From Nocardioides sp. R-C-SC26 (lineage in GTDB: Bacteria; Actinomycetota; Actinomycetes; Propionibacteriales; Nocardioidaceae): a DNA stretch of 50,342 nucleotides. This document shows positions 33,080-41,413 of this stretch, piece by piece. The stretch is taken from assembly GCF_021246465.1 (NCBI RefSeq), contig NZ_JAHRHK010000006.1, positions 1 through 50,342 on the forward strand, given 5' to 3'. Every line of letters begins with the position of its first letter. The stretch's first letter is position 1. The notes under the pieces were generated by a model. It was given only the letters and a program-made list of their open reading frames with translations, did no database searches and was not told the DNA's origin. The position numbers were made by a program, and so were the translations under genes.

Positions 33080-34877
33080 GGGCAACCTGCTGAACCTGGA
33101 GCGGGTCTCGAAGTCCTACGGCATCCGGCCGCTGCTGAGCGAGGTGTCGCTCGGCGTGGGCGCCGGTGACCGGATCGGCATCGTCGGGCGCAATGGCGAC
33201 GGCAAGACCACGCTGCTCGAGGTGATGACGGGGATCGAGGAGCCTGACAGCGGACGCGTCTCGCGCACGCGCGGACTCCTCGTCGGCTACCTCCACCAGG
33301 GCGATGAACTCGACGACAGCCACTCCGTGCGCGACGCCGTCCTGGGTGGGCGGGCCGATCACGAGTGGGCGGCCGACCCGCGACTGCGCGAGATCGTGGC
33401 CGAGCTCCTGGCCGGGGTCGACCTCGACCGTGCGGTGCTCGGCCTCTCCGGCGGGGAGCGACGCCGTTGCGCGTTGGTGGCGCTGCTGCTCGGTGAGCAC
33501 GACCTGCTCGTGCTGGACGAGCCCACCAACCACCTCGACGTCGAGGCGGTCGCCTGGCTGGCGGACCACCTGCGTCGTCGGTCGTCGGCGCTCGCGGTGG
33601 TCACCCACGACCGGTGGTTCCTCGACGCCGTGTGCGAATGGACCTGGGAGGTGCACGACGGCGTCGTCGACGTCTACGAGGGCGGATACGCCGCGTTCGT
33701 GCTCGCCAAGGCCGAGCGCACCCGTCAGGCGGCAGCGACCGAGGTCCGCCGTCAGAACCTGATGCGCAAGGAGCTGGCCTGGCTGCGCCGCGGAGCGCCC
33801 GCACGCACGTCGAAGCCCAAGTTCCGTATCGACGCCGCGAACGCGCTCATCGACGACGTTCCGCCGCCGCGCGACCGTCTCGAGCTCCAGCGATTCGCCA
33901 CGCAACGGCTCGGCAAGGACGTCATCGACGTCGAGGACGTCGACCTCTTCCGCGGCGAGCGCCAGCTGCTCGACCACGCCACCTGGCGGATCGGCCCGGG
34001 CGACCGGATCGGCATCGTGGGCGTCAACGGCGCCGGCAAGACCTCGGTGTTGAACCTGCTCGCCGGCGGGCTCGCGCCCGCCGTCGGCAAGGTCCGGCAC
34101 GGGCGCACGATCGCCCTCCAGCATCTGACCCAGGAGCTGGACGACCTCGACCCGCAGGGCCGTGTGCTCGACACGGTGGAGTCGATCCGCCGCGTCACCC
34201 GCACCACGGACGGGGAGATCACCGCGACGTCGATGCTCGAGCGGTTCGGTTTCACCGGCGATCGGCTGACGGCGCGCCTGGGGGACCTCTCGGGTGGTGA
34301 GCGACGCCGGTTCCAGATGCTGCGGCTGCTCCTGACCGAGCCGAACGTGCTGTTGCTCGACGAGCCCACCAACGACCTCGACATCGAGACGCTCACGGTG
34401 CTCGAGGACTTCCTCGACGGCTGGCCGGGCACCCTGATCGTCGTCTCGCACGACCGCTACTTCCTCGAGCGCGTGACCGACTCGATCTGGGCACTGCTCG
34501 GTGACGGCCAGATCTCGATGCTGCCGCGTGGTGTGGATGAGTACCTGGAGCGTCGCGAGCGCACGAGGGACGAGCGGGATCCCGTCAGGCACGACGCTCG
34601 AGCGAGCGACCCGACCGAGGAGCGACCGGGGCATCTCGAGACGCCCAAGGCCAAGGCCGGCTCAGCCGAGGAGCGTGCCGCGCGCAAGACCCTCGCTCGG
34701 CTGGACAAGCAGCTCGAGCGGCTCGCGGCCCAGGAGGCTGCGCTGAACGTCTCGCTCGCCGAGAACCTGACCGACTACGCGAAGCTGGCCGAGCTCGGCG
34801 CCGAGCTCGATGCCGTGCTGGCGGAGAAGGAGGTCGTCGAGCTGGAGTGGCTCGAGGCCGCCGAGGTGCTCGAGTAG
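33072..34877 (+). CDS. ABC-F family ATPase
   Basis: This 601-residue protein has two nucleotide-binding domains and no membrane segment, as in ABC-F translation factors that act on the ribosomal E site. Domain 1 has GRNGDGKTT (39-47), LSGGERRR and LVLDEPTNHLD; domain 2 has GVNGAGKTS, LSGGERRRF and LLLDEPTNDLD. A basic linker (ARTSKPKFRIDAAN) and a C-terminal coiled coil (about 535-600) resemble Uup-type members. The ATG lies inside the ispE stop region. Antibiotic protection and housekeeping roles cannot be told apart by eye. Confidence 0.9.
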   Translation: MAEGNLLNLERVSKSYGIRPLLSEVSLGVGAGDRIGIVGRNGDGKTTLLEVMTGIEEPDSGRVSRTRGLLVGYLHQGDELDDSHSVRDAVLGGRADHEWAADPRLREIVAELLAGVDLDRAVLGLSGGERRRCALVALLLGEHDLLVLDEPTNHLDVEAVAWLADHLRRRSSALAVVTHDRWFLDAVCEWTWEVHDGVVDVYEGGYAAFVLAKAERTRQAAATEVRRQNLMRKELAWLRRGAPARTSKPKFRIDAANALIDDVPPPRDRLELQRFATQRLGKDVIDVEDVDLFRGERQLLDHATWRIGPGDRIGIVGVNGAGKTSVLNLLAGGLAPAVGKVRHGRTIALQHLTQELDDLDPQGRVLDTVESIRRVTRTTDGEITATSMLERFGFTGDRLTARLGDLSGGERRRFQMLRLLLTEPNVLLLDEPTNDLDIETLTVLEDFLDGWPGTLIVVSHDRYFLERVTDSIWALLGDGQISMLPRGVDEYLERRERTRDERDPVRHDARASDPTEERPGHLETPKAKAGSAEERAARKTLARLDKQLERLAAQEAALNVSLAENLTDYAKLAELGAELDAVLAEKEVVELEWLEAAEVLE

Positions 34878-34919
34878 GCCCCGCGCCATACCCCTGAGAG
34901 GTCGCGCGAACAGGGCAGA

Positions 34920-35405
34920 TCAGGCGAACGGCGCCAGCAGCTGCCGCAGCAACCCGGCGAGACGCTCCTGGTCGCGTCCGCCCAGCCCGCTGAGCAGTGC
35001 ACGCTCGGCGTCGAGCAGGGCCTCGAACGCGCCGTCCACGGCGGTCTTGCCCTCGGGGGTGAGGCGCACGATCACCCCGCGCCGGTCCTCGGGATCGGGG
35101 TACCGCTCGACGAAGCCGCGCGCGACGAGGCGGTCGACGCGGTTGGTCATGGTGCCGCTGGTCACCAGGGTCTCGCGCAGGAGGCGGCCGGGGGAGAGCT
35201 CGTAGGGCTCGCCGGTGCGGCGCAACGCTGCCAGGACGTCGAACTCCCACGACTCGATGTCGTGGGCGCTGAAGGCGTCGCGGCGGGCGAGGTCGAGGTG
35301 GCGCCCCAAGCGGCTGATCCGGGAGAACACGGCGACCGGATCGAGGTCGAGGTCGGCGCGTTCACGCGCCCACGCCTCGATCAGCTCGTCGACCTCGTCC
35401 CGCAT
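34920..35405 (-). CDS. MarR-family transcriptional regulator
   Basis: This 161-residue winged-helix regulator has the MarR core: the N-terminal dimer helices, SPGRLLRETLVTSGTMTNRVDRLVARGFVERYPDPEDRRGVIVRLT (about 81-125) containing the recognition helix and the DxRR wing, and a C-terminal dimer helix. The ATG at 35405 is 7 nt after TATGCT (complement of 35414-35419), which favours it over the ATG at 35417. It diverges from a VOC protein across a perfect inverted repeat, so it probably represses both. Confidence 0.9.
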   Translation of the reverse strand: MRDEVDELIEAWARERADLDLDPVAVFSRISRLGRHLDLARRDAFSAHDIESWEFDVLAALRRTGEPYELSPGRLLRETLVTSGTMTNRVDRLVARGFVERYPDPEDRRGVIVRLTPEGKTAVDGAFEALLDAERALLSGLGGRDQERLAGLLRQLLAPFA

Positions 35406-35413
35406 GAGCGCGA

Positions 35414-35419
35414 GCATAG
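35414..35419 (-). promoter_or_regulatory. -10 hexamer of marR
   Basis: TATGCT on the minus strand lies 7 nt before the ATG at 35405 and decides the start, because the alternative ATG at 35417 falls inside the hexamer. Confidence 0.5.
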
Positions 35420-35433
35420 CGGGTGGATCGAGA

Positions 35434-35449
35434 ATCTTGACATCAAGAT
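35434..35449. promoter_or_regulatory. MarR operator
   Basis: ATCTTGA-CA-TCAAGAT is a perfect 7-bp inverted repeat, typical of MarR operators. It contains a perfect TTGACA (35437-35442) on the plus strand, a possible -35 of the VOC gene, so binding would block RNA polymerase. It lies 28 bp from the marR ATG and 23 bp from the VOC ATG. Confidence 0.7.
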
Positions 35450-35472
35450 AGATCGGGACACACGATGGCGTC

Positions 35473-35868
35473 ATGCGCCTTCACCATGTCCAGGTCTCAT
35501 GTCCGCCCGGCGGGGAGGAAGCCGCGCGTGCGTTCTACGGAACCGGCCTCGGTCTCGACGAGGTGGCGAAGCCGGCGGCGCTGGCGGTGCGCGGCGGCGT
35601 CTGGTTTCGGTCGTTCGACGGTGAGTGCGTCACAGCCGAGCTCCACGTCGGTGTGGAGGAGGGCTTCGCGCCTGCTCGTCGGGCCCACCCGGCCTTCGCG
35701 TACGAGACGGTCCCCGAACTCGACGGCATCATCGCCCGCCTGCGCACCGCGGGCTTCGCCGTCGACGAGCGCGAGCGCCACACCTTCCCCGGCTTCGAGC
35801 GTGCGCACGCCGTCGACCCGCACGGCAATCGGGTGGAACTCCTCGCGCCGGAAGTTACTGTCCAGTAG
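35473..35868 (+). CDS. VOC-family (glyoxalase/dioxygenase-like) protein
   Basis: This 131-residue protein has the paired beta-alpha-beta-beta-beta modules of the vicinal-oxygen-chelate superfamily: MRLHHVQVSCP and AARAFYGTGLGL at the start, a middle ELHVGVEE strand and the C-terminal DPHGNRVELL with its metal-ligand Glu. Members act as glyoxalases, resistance proteins or dioxygenases. The divergent MarR and its operator suggest induction by a small toxic molecule. Confidence 0.82.
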   Translation: MRLHHVQVSCPPGGEEAARAFYGTGLGLDEVAKPAALAVRGGVWFRSFDGECVTAELHVGVEEGFAPARRAHPAFAYETVPELDGIIARLRTAGFAVDERERHTFPGFERAHAVDPHGNRVELLAPEVTVQ

Positions 35869-35871
35869 GGT
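35866..35871 (+). promoter_or_regulatory. -10 hexamer made partly from the VOC stop codon
   Basis: TAGGGT begins with the TAG stop of the VOC gene and lies 6 nt before the ATG at 35878. The downstream gene may thus be transcribed on its own from a leaderless promoter. Confidence 0.4.
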
Positions 35872-35877
35872 CGGCTC

Positions 35878-36372
35878 ATGAGCCAGGTTCAGAAGCTGTG
35901 GGACACCGCGACCGCCGTCCCCGTCGTCGGATCGTCGGTGGGCAAGCGGGTGTTCTCGTTCGCGTTCAGCCAGAAGGCTCCGTACTTCTGGACGATCCGC
36001 GCCCGCTTCGTCGACGTGCGGGCCAACCGCGCCGAGCTGGTGATCCCGAAGCGTCGCGGCGTCCAGAACCACATCGGCACCGTGCATGCGATCGCGCTGT
36101 GCAACGGGCTCGAGGCGGCGATGGGCGCGCTCGCCGAGGTGACGATCCCGGGTGACCGTCGGTGGATCCCCAAGGGCATGGACATCGCCTACACGGCCAA
36201 GGCGACCAGCGACATCACCTGCGTCGCCGAGACCGACCCTGAGCAGTGGACCGCCGACCTCGCCTCCGGTGGCTACGACCTGCCCGTCCGGGTCAAGGGT
36301 GTGCGTGACGACGGCACGGTCGTGATCGAGGGCCACATCAAGCTCTGGATCAGCCCCAAGACCCGGTCGTGA
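35878..36372 (+). CDS. DUF4442 hotdog-fold protein
   Basis: This 164-residue protein fits DUF4442, a hotdog-fold family related to PaaI thioesterases. The central helix segment NHIGTVHAIALCNGLEAAMG (about 62-81) and the strand after it (KGMDIAYTAKATSDITC) are typical. It may be an acyl-CoA thioesterase, but no catalytic Asp or Glu is certain. A 12-bp hairpin follows its stop. Confidence 0.8.
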   Translation: MSQVQKLWDTATAVPVVGSSVGKRVFSFAFSQKAPYFWTIRARFVDVRANRAELVIPKRRGVQNHIGTVHAIALCNGLEAAMGALAEVTIPGDRRWIPKGMDIAYTAKATSDITCVAETDPEQWTADLASGGYDLPVRVKGVRDDGTVVIEGHIKLWISPKTRS

Positions 36373-36375
36373 CGG

Positions 36376-36403
36376 TGACCCGTCCGCCGGAGCGGACGGG
36401 TCA
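36376..36403. terminator. Bidirectional terminator hairpin
   Basis: TGACCCGTCCGC-CGGA-GCGGACGGGTCA is a perfect 12-bp stem with a 4-nt loop, 3 bp past the DUF4442 stop and 2 bp before the stop of the convergent permease gene. No T-tract is present. Confidence 0.75.
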
Positions 36404-36405
36404 TG

Positions 36406-37257
36406 TCAGACGGTGGTGCCGGCAGGCGCCGCGACCGCGGAGACCTCGAGCTGCTTGCGCTCGCCGACGTAGCGGCGCTGCAGCCAGGTCGCGAGCGCCG
36501 TCAGCAGCAGGTTGACGGCGATGTAGAGGCCGGCGATCACGATCATCGTCGGGATGCGGTTGTCGAACTCCAGGTAGATCTGCTTGCTGACCGCCGTCAG
36601 GCCGGGTGCCAGCACGTACTGGCCCAGAGCCGTGTCCTTCAACGCCACGATGCACTGGCTGATCAGGGCCGGCAGCATGATCTTCACGGCCTGGGGGAGG
36701 AGCACCAGGTTCATCACGGCCGTCTTGCGCAGGCCGATGGCGTAGGCCGCCTCGGCCTGCCCCCGAGGCACGGCGAGGACGCCGGCGCGCAGGATCTCGG
36801 CGATGACGGCTCCGTTGTAGACCATCAGCGCGATGACGACGGCGCGGAAGGACGAGTCGTTGTTCTGGATGCCGAGCGCGAACCAGGTGAAGATCATCAT
36901 CAGCAGCACCGGGACGGCGCGGAAGAACTCCACGACGAGCCAGCAGGGCCACCGGATCCAGGCGTGCTCGGAGAGCTTGCCGATGCCGAAGACGACGCCG
37001 AAGACGACGGCGCCCACGATGGCGGCTGCCGCCATCTTCACGGTGTTCAGCAGGCCGTCGACGAGCAGCACCTCGAGGTAACGGGGAGTCGAGAAGACCT
37101 CCCACTTCTCCCCGGCGAACTGGCCGGCGTCCGCCAGCTTCCAGACCGCGTAGGCGATGACGCCGACCGTGGCGATCGTGGCCAGCACGCTGTAGAGCCG
37201 ATGCCGACGCGCTGTGCGGGGGCCCGGTGCGTCGAAGAGGACGTTGCTGCCGCTCAT
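36406..37257 (-). CDS. Amino acid ABC transporter permease (GluD/GlnP-like)
   Basis: This 283-residue HEAT-family permease has about five to six membrane helices and the EAA loop GQAEAAYAIGLRKTAVMNLVLLPQAVKIMLPAL (seen about residues 180-212) that contacts the ATPase. A 45-residue cytoplasmic start precedes the first helix. Its ATG overlaps the stop of the other permease gene (37254-37257, ATGA), so a heterodimer is likely. It is the last gene of the operon. Confidence 0.92.
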   Translation of the reverse strand: MSGSNVLFDAPGPRTARRHRLYSVLATIATVGVIAYAVWKLADAGQFAGEKWEVFSTPRYLEVLLVDGLLNTVKMAAAAIVGAVVFGVVFGIGKLSEHAWIRWPCWLVVEFFRAVPVLLMMIFTWFALGIQNNDSSFRAVVIALMVYNGAVIAEILRAGVLAVPRGQAEAAYAIGLRKTAVMNLVLLPQAVKIMLPALISQCIVALKDTALGQYVLAPGLTAVSKQIYLEFDNRIPTMIVIAGLYIAVNLLLTALATWLQRRYVGERKQLEVSAVAAPAGTTV

Positions 37258-37943
37258 CGTGCGACCGCCCACCGTCGCTCCAGGCGGAGCGAGAGCAACG
37301 AGACGAGCTCGACGAGGACGACGTACCCCAGAGCGAACATGGCGAAGATCCCGATCCGCTCGGTGGCACCGAAGTCGCGCAGCAGGTCGCGCATCGACTG
37401 CGTGGCCTCGGCGACGCCGAACACGGCGGCGACCGAGGTGTTCTTGATGAGTGCGATCTGCACGCTCGCCAACGGCGGCAGGGCGGCACGGAACGCCTGA
37501 GGCAGGACGACCTCGCGCATCACCCCGCCGAACGGGAGTCCGATCGCGCGGGCAGCCTCGGCCTGGCCGAGGGGGACGGCGTTGACGCCCGAGCGCATCG
37601 CCTCGCACACGAAGGCGGAGGTGTAGAGGGAGAGCGAGACGACCGCGGCGCCGTAGAAGGAGGTGAAGTTCAGGTCGCCGACCTGGACGTCGAGCCACTT
37701 GAAGTGGATGCCGAGGACGGGCGCCAGGAAGGCGAAGAACGCGAACACGATCACCAGCGGTGTGTTGCGGACGCAGGTGACGTAGACGCTGGAGGCCAGG
37801 CGCAGCACCGCGATGGGGCCGACGCGCATCGCGGCGAGCAGCGTGCCGAGCAGGAGTGAGAGCAGGCCGGAGATCACGAACAGCGCGACGGTGTAGCCGA
37901 AGCCGCGGAAGAACAGGTCGAGGTTCTCGACGATGGCGTTCAT
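37254..37943 (-). CDS. Amino acid ABC transporter permease (GluC-like)
   Basis: This 229-residue permease has the EAA loop GQAEAARAIGLPFGGVMREVVLPQAFRAALPPL (about residues 124-156) and VRNTPLVIVFAFFAF, both typical of polar amino acid permeases. It starts 125 nt after the binding-protein stop; a strong hairpin lies in that gap. It is coupled to the second permease by ATGA. Confidence 0.93.
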   Translation of the reverse strand: MNAIVENLDLFFRGFGYTVALFVISGLLSLLLGTLLAAMRVGPIAVLRLASSVYVTCVRNTPLVIVFAFFAFLAPVLGIHFKWLDVQVGDLNFTSFYGAAVVSLSLYTSAFVCEAMRSGVNAVPLGQAEAARAIGLPFGGVMREVVLPQAFRAALPPLASVQIALIKNTSVAAVFGVAEATQSMRDLLRDFGATERIGIFAMFALGYVVLVELVSLLSLRLERRWAVAR

Positions 37944-37995
37944 CGGCCTCCTCTCAGGCGTGGTCGGCGGGAACGGGGGTCAGGAGCGGTCCGGT

Positions 37996-38034
37996 CCGTG
38001 CTGCCCCGGGGTGTGAGTGCCCGGGGCAGCACGG
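37996..38034 (-). terminator. Intra-operon hairpin after the binding-protein gene
   Basis: A 15-bp perfect stem (arms 37996-38010 and 38020-38034, core GTGCTGCCCCGGG) with a 9-nt loop lies 33 nt past the binding-protein stop and before the permease genes. It probably ends part of the transcripts and protects the upstream mRNA, so binding protein is made in excess over permeases. Confidence 0.7.
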
Positions 38035-38067
38035 CGTCCGGTGGTTCCTGGCGTCCAGGCGATCGGA

Positions 38068-38961
38068 TCAGGACGGGCAGGCGTCCAGCGTCGGCGGGTC
38101 GGGAACCTCGACGCCCGAGGGCCCGAGCGTCAGCTCGAACGCCTCGGCCCACGAGCCGTCCTCGAAGGCCTCCTCGAGCACGCCGTTGATCCACGCGCAC
38201 ATCTCCGGGTGGTCCAGCGAGTAGCCGATACCGATGCGCTCCTCGGAGAACTCGTCGCCCACGACCTTCAGCTCGCCCTCGTTCTGAGCGGCGTAACCGG
38301 CCAGGATCGTGCCGTCGGTCGACATCGCCGAGACCGAGCCGTCGAGGACCTTCTGCACGCACTCGGAGTAGGAGTCGAACCCGACGCCCTTGGCACCGGC
38401 CTCGTTGATCCGGTCGATGGAGGTCGAACCGGTCACCGAGCAGATCTCCTTGCCCTGGAGCTGGTCGATGCTCTCGATGTCGCTGTCCTCGGGCACGAGC
38501 AGTTGCTGGCCGGTGAGGAAGTAGGGCCCGGTCTGGCCGACGACCTTGCGGCGGTCGTCGGTGATCGAGTAGGAGGCAAGCACCAGATCGACCTTGCCGG
38601 ACTCCAGGAAGGGCTCGCGGTTGTCGGAGATCGTCTCGACGTAGTTGACCTTGCTGGTGTCGTTGGGGTCGATGCCGAGGTCGGCGACGAGCAGCTTCGC
38701 GATCTCGATGTCGAAGCCCGACGGCAGTTCGTCGGCCGCGCCCTTGAATCCCAGTCCGGGCTGGTCGTACTTCACGCCCACCTGGATCGTGCCCGCGTCG
38801 GCGATCTCGGCCATCCGTGAGCCGTCCTCGAACTTGCCGTCCTCGACCTCCTCCGCCTCGACGTCGCGTCCGTCGCTGTCGCTTCCGGCGTCACCGCAAG
38901 CGGCCAGGCCGCCGACGAGGAGCACGGCCGCCGCGGCGGCCCGGAACCTGAGGGTTCTCAT
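38068..38961 (-). CDS. Glutamate-type substrate-binding lipoprotein
   Basis: This 297-residue family-3 binding protein begins with a lipoprotein signal (lipobox LAAC at 19-22, lipidated Cys22) and a long acidic linker (about 25-50). The fold shows VGVKYDQPGLGF, GFDIEIAKLLVADLGI, LVLASYSITDDRRKVVGQTGPY and a ligand Asp in MSTDGTILAGYA. The order ATPase, binding protein, two permeases equals gluABCD of Corynebacterium. The ATG has GGAA upstream; the ATPase gene ends 11 nt before. Confidence 0.92.
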   Translation of the reverse strand: MRTLRFRAAAAAVLLVGGLAACGDAGSDSDGRDVEAEEVEDGKFEDGSRMAEIADAGTIQVGVKYDQPGLGFKGAADELPSGFDIEIAKLLVADLGIDPNDTSKVNYVETISDNREPFLESGKVDLVLASYSITDDRRKVVGQTGPYFLTGQQLLVPEDSDIESIDQLQGKEICSVTGSTSIDRINEAGAKGVGFDSYSECVQKVLDGSVSAMSTDGTILAGYAAQNEGELKVVGDEFSEERIGIGYSLDHPEMCAWINGVLEEAFEDGSWAEAFELTLGPSGVEVPDPPTLDACPS

Positions 38962-38972
38962 GCGTGTTCCTT

Positions 38973-39752
38973 TCAGTGTTTGAGGATCTTGCCGAGGAAG
39001 TCCTTGGCGCGATCGCTCTGGGGGTTGGTGAAGAAGGTCTCGGGGGCAGCCTCTTCGACGATGGCTCCGTCGGCCATGAAGATCACGCGGTCGGCGGCGG
39101 TGCGCGCGAACCCCATCTCGTGGGTGACGACGATCATCGTCATGCCGCCCTGGGCGAGGTCGACCATGACGTCGAGGACCTCTTTGATCATCTCCGGGTC
39201 CAGGGCCGAGGTCGGCTCGTCGAAGAGCATCACCTTCGGCTCCATCGCGAGTGCGCGGGCGATCGCCACGCGCTGCTGCTGACCACCGGAGAGCTGGGCG
39301 GGGTACTTCTCGGCCTGATGTCCGACGCCGACCCGGTCGAGCAGCTCGCGGCCGCGCTTCTCGGCGTCCACCTTGGACTTCCTGCGCACCTTGATCGGAC
39401 CGAGGGTGACGTTCTCGAGGATCGTCTTGTGGGCGAAGAGGTTGAAGCTCTGGAACACCATGCCGACCTCGGCCCGCAGGTTGGCGAGCTCCTTGCCCTC
39501 CTGGGGCAGCGGGCGGCCGTCGAGCGAGATCGCGCCCTTGTCGATGGTCTCCAGCCGGTTGATCGTGCGGCACAGCGTCGACTTGCCCGAGCCCGACGGG
39601 CCGATGACGACGACCACCTCGCCGCGGTGCACGGTCAGGTCGATGTCCTGCAACACGTGCAACTGGCCGAACCACTTGTTCACGCCGTCCAGCACGACCA
39701 GGGGCGTGCCCGGCGTCCCGGCCTGGCGGCCAGCCTCCTCGGTCAGGGTCAT
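38973..39752 (-). CDS. Amino acid ABC transporter ATP-binding protein (GluA-like)
   Basis: This 259-residue ATPase has Walker [10 protein letters not shown], the Q-loop [11 protein letters not shown], the signature LSGGQQQR, Walker [15 protein letters not shown] and the switch His in VTHEMG. It is the first gene of the transporter operon. TATGGT on the minus strand (39761-39766) lies 8 nt before the ATG, so the mRNA may have almost no leader. Confidence 0.95.
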   Translation of the reverse strand: MTLTEEAGRQAGTPGTPLVVLDGVNKWFGQLHVLQDIDLTVHRGEVVVVIGPSGSGKSTLCRTINRLETIDKGAISLDGRPLPQEGKELANLRAEVGMVFQSFNLFAHKTILENVTLGPIKVRRKSKVDAEKRGRELLDRVGVGHQAEKYPAQLSGGQQQRVAIARALAMEPKVMLFDEPTSALDPEMIKEVLDVMVDLAQGGMTMIVVTHEMGFARTAADRVIFMADGAIVEEAAPETFFTNPQSDRAKDFLGKILKH

Positions 39753-39760
39753 GCGTCGTG

Positions 39761-39766
39761 ACCATA
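39761..39766 (-). promoter_or_regulatory. -10 hexamer of the glutamate transporter operon
   Basis: TATGGT on the minus strand is 8 nt from the ATG at 39752. Flanking GTGAC/GTCAC repeats (39758-39762 and 39776-39780) could bind a regulator. Confidence 0.4.
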
Positions 39767-39894
39767 GCGACAGATAGTCACATCGGGCTACGCGGTCTAG
39801 TCACGAACCGATGACGATCCGTCGCAGCGAGGCCGCTCCGCCGGCATCCTCGGAGTTCTCGGATGGAGCTTCACGCTCTTACTCTTGGTCGGTC

Positions 39895-41391
39895 ATGAGC
39901 AGCGCAGCGACCACGCCCCGGACCTACGAGGTCAAGACGTACGGGTGCCAGATGAACGTCCACGACTCCGAGAGGCTCTCGGGGCTCCTGGAGGACGCCG
40001 GCTACGTCGCGGCCGTCGACGGCGCGCAGGCCGACGTCGTCGTGTTCAACACCTGCGCGGTACGGGAGAACGCCGACAACAAGCTGTACGGCAACCTGTC
40101 GCACCTGGCGCCGATCAAGGCGGCGCGCCCCGACCTGCAGATCGCGGTGGGCGGGTGCCTGGCGCAGAAGGATCGCGCGACGATCACCGACCGCGCGCCC
40201 TACGTGGACGTCGTCTTCGGCACGCACAACATCGGATCCCTGCCGGCGCTGCTCGATCGTGCGCGCTCCCAGCAGGAGGCGCAGGTCGAGATCCTGGAGT
40301 CGCTCGACGTCTTCCCGAGCACGCTTCCCACCAAGCGCGACTCGGCCTACGCGGCCTGGGTCTCGATCTCGGTCGGGTGCAACAACACCTGCACGTTCTG
40401 CATCGTGCCCGCACTCCGCGGCAAGGAGAAGGACCGGCGCCCCGGCGACATCCTGGCCGAGGTGCGTGCCCTCGTCGCGGACGGCGTCAGCGAGGTGACG
40501 CTGCTCGGCCAGAACGTCAACGCCTATGGCGTCGAGTTCGGCGACCGGCAGGCGTTCTCCAAGCTGCTGCGGGCCTGCGGGGAGGTCGACGGCCTCGAGC
40601 GCGTGCGGTTCACCAGCCCCCACCCGGCCGAGTTCACCGACGACGTGATCGAGGCGATGGCGGCCACGCCGAACGTGATGCCGCAGCTGCACATGCCGCT
40701 CCAGTCGGGCTCTGACCGACTGCTCCGGGCGATGCGCCGCTCCTACCGTCAGGACAAGTACCTCGGGATCATCGAGCGGGTGCGCGCGGCCATGCCCGAC
40801 GCCGCGATCACCACCGACATCATCGTCGGCTTCCCCGGCGAGACCGAGGAGGACCACCAGGCCACGATGGACGTCGTGCGCCAGGCCCGCTTCGCCGGCG
40901 CGTTCACCTTCCAGTACTCCAAGCGCCCCGGCACCCCCGCGGCGACGATGGAGGACCAGGTGCCCGCCGACGTCCTGCGCGACCGATACGACCGCCTCGT
41001 CACGCTCGTCAACGACGTGGCGTGGGAGGAGAACAAGCGTCTGGTCGGCCGCACCGTCGAGCTGATGGTCGCCGAGGGCGAGGGGCGCAAGGACGCCGCG
41101 ACCCGCCGGCTCTCCGGGCGCGGCCCCGACAACCGGCTCGTGCACTTCACCGACCCCGCCGAGACCGGTCTCGGCGGGGTGCGCCCCGGCGACATGGCCA
41201 CGGTCGAGGTCACCTACGCCGCGCCGCACCACCTCGTGGCCGAGCGTGTGCTCGCCGTGCGCCCGACCCGCTCGGGCGACGCCTGGGAGGCGCGGACGGC
41301 GACCCCCTCGGCCACCGGCGTCGCGCTCGGCATGCCCTCGCTCGGCATCCCTGCCGCCCTGCCGGACGCACCCGCGTGCGGCGTCTCCTGA
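39895..41391 (+). CDS. miaB: tRNA-2-methylthio-N6-dimethylallyladenosine synthase MiaB
   Basis: This 498-residue methylthiotransferase adds a methylthio group to i6A37 of tRNAs after MiaA. The N-terminal UPF0004 domain has cluster ligands Cys18, Cys54 and Cys88; the radical-SAM motif is Cys162, Cys166 and Cys169 (GCNNTCTFC); a TRAM domain follows (about 400-465). The ATG at 39895 was chosen for its normal N-terminus; TACTCT 9 nt upstream may be the -10. miaA is 2.5 kb downstream. Confidence 0.96.
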   Translation: MSSAATTPRTYEVKTYGCQMNVHDSERLSGLLEDAGYVAAVDGAQADVVVFNTCAVRENADNKLYGNLSHLAPIKAARPDLQIAVGGCLAQKDRATITDRAPYVDVVFGTHNIGSLPALLDRARSQQEAQVEILESLDVFPSTLPTKRDSAYAAWVSISVGCNNTCTFCIVPALRGKEKDRRPGDILAEVRALVADGVSEVTLLGQNVNAYGVEFGDRQAFSKLLRACGEVDGLERVRFTSPHPAEFTDDVIEAMAATPNVMPQLHMPLQSGSDRLLRAMRRSYRQDKYLGIIERVRAAMPDAAITTDIIVGFPGETEEDHQATMDVVRQARFAGAFTFQYSKRPGTPAATMEDQVPADVLRDRYDRLVTLVNDVAWEENKRLVGRTVELMVAEGEGRKDAATRRLSGRGPDNRLVHFTDPAETGLGGVRPGDMATVEVTYAAPHHLVAERVLAVRPTRSGDAWEARTATPSATGVALGMPSLGIPAALPDAPACGVS

Positions 41392-41413
41392 GGATTCCGG
41401 CGAGGAGATCGTC

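Noticed and set aside
33072..34877. Membrane ABC exporter
   Set aside because: Two ATPase domains in one chain without membrane segments mark ABC-F, not a transporter.
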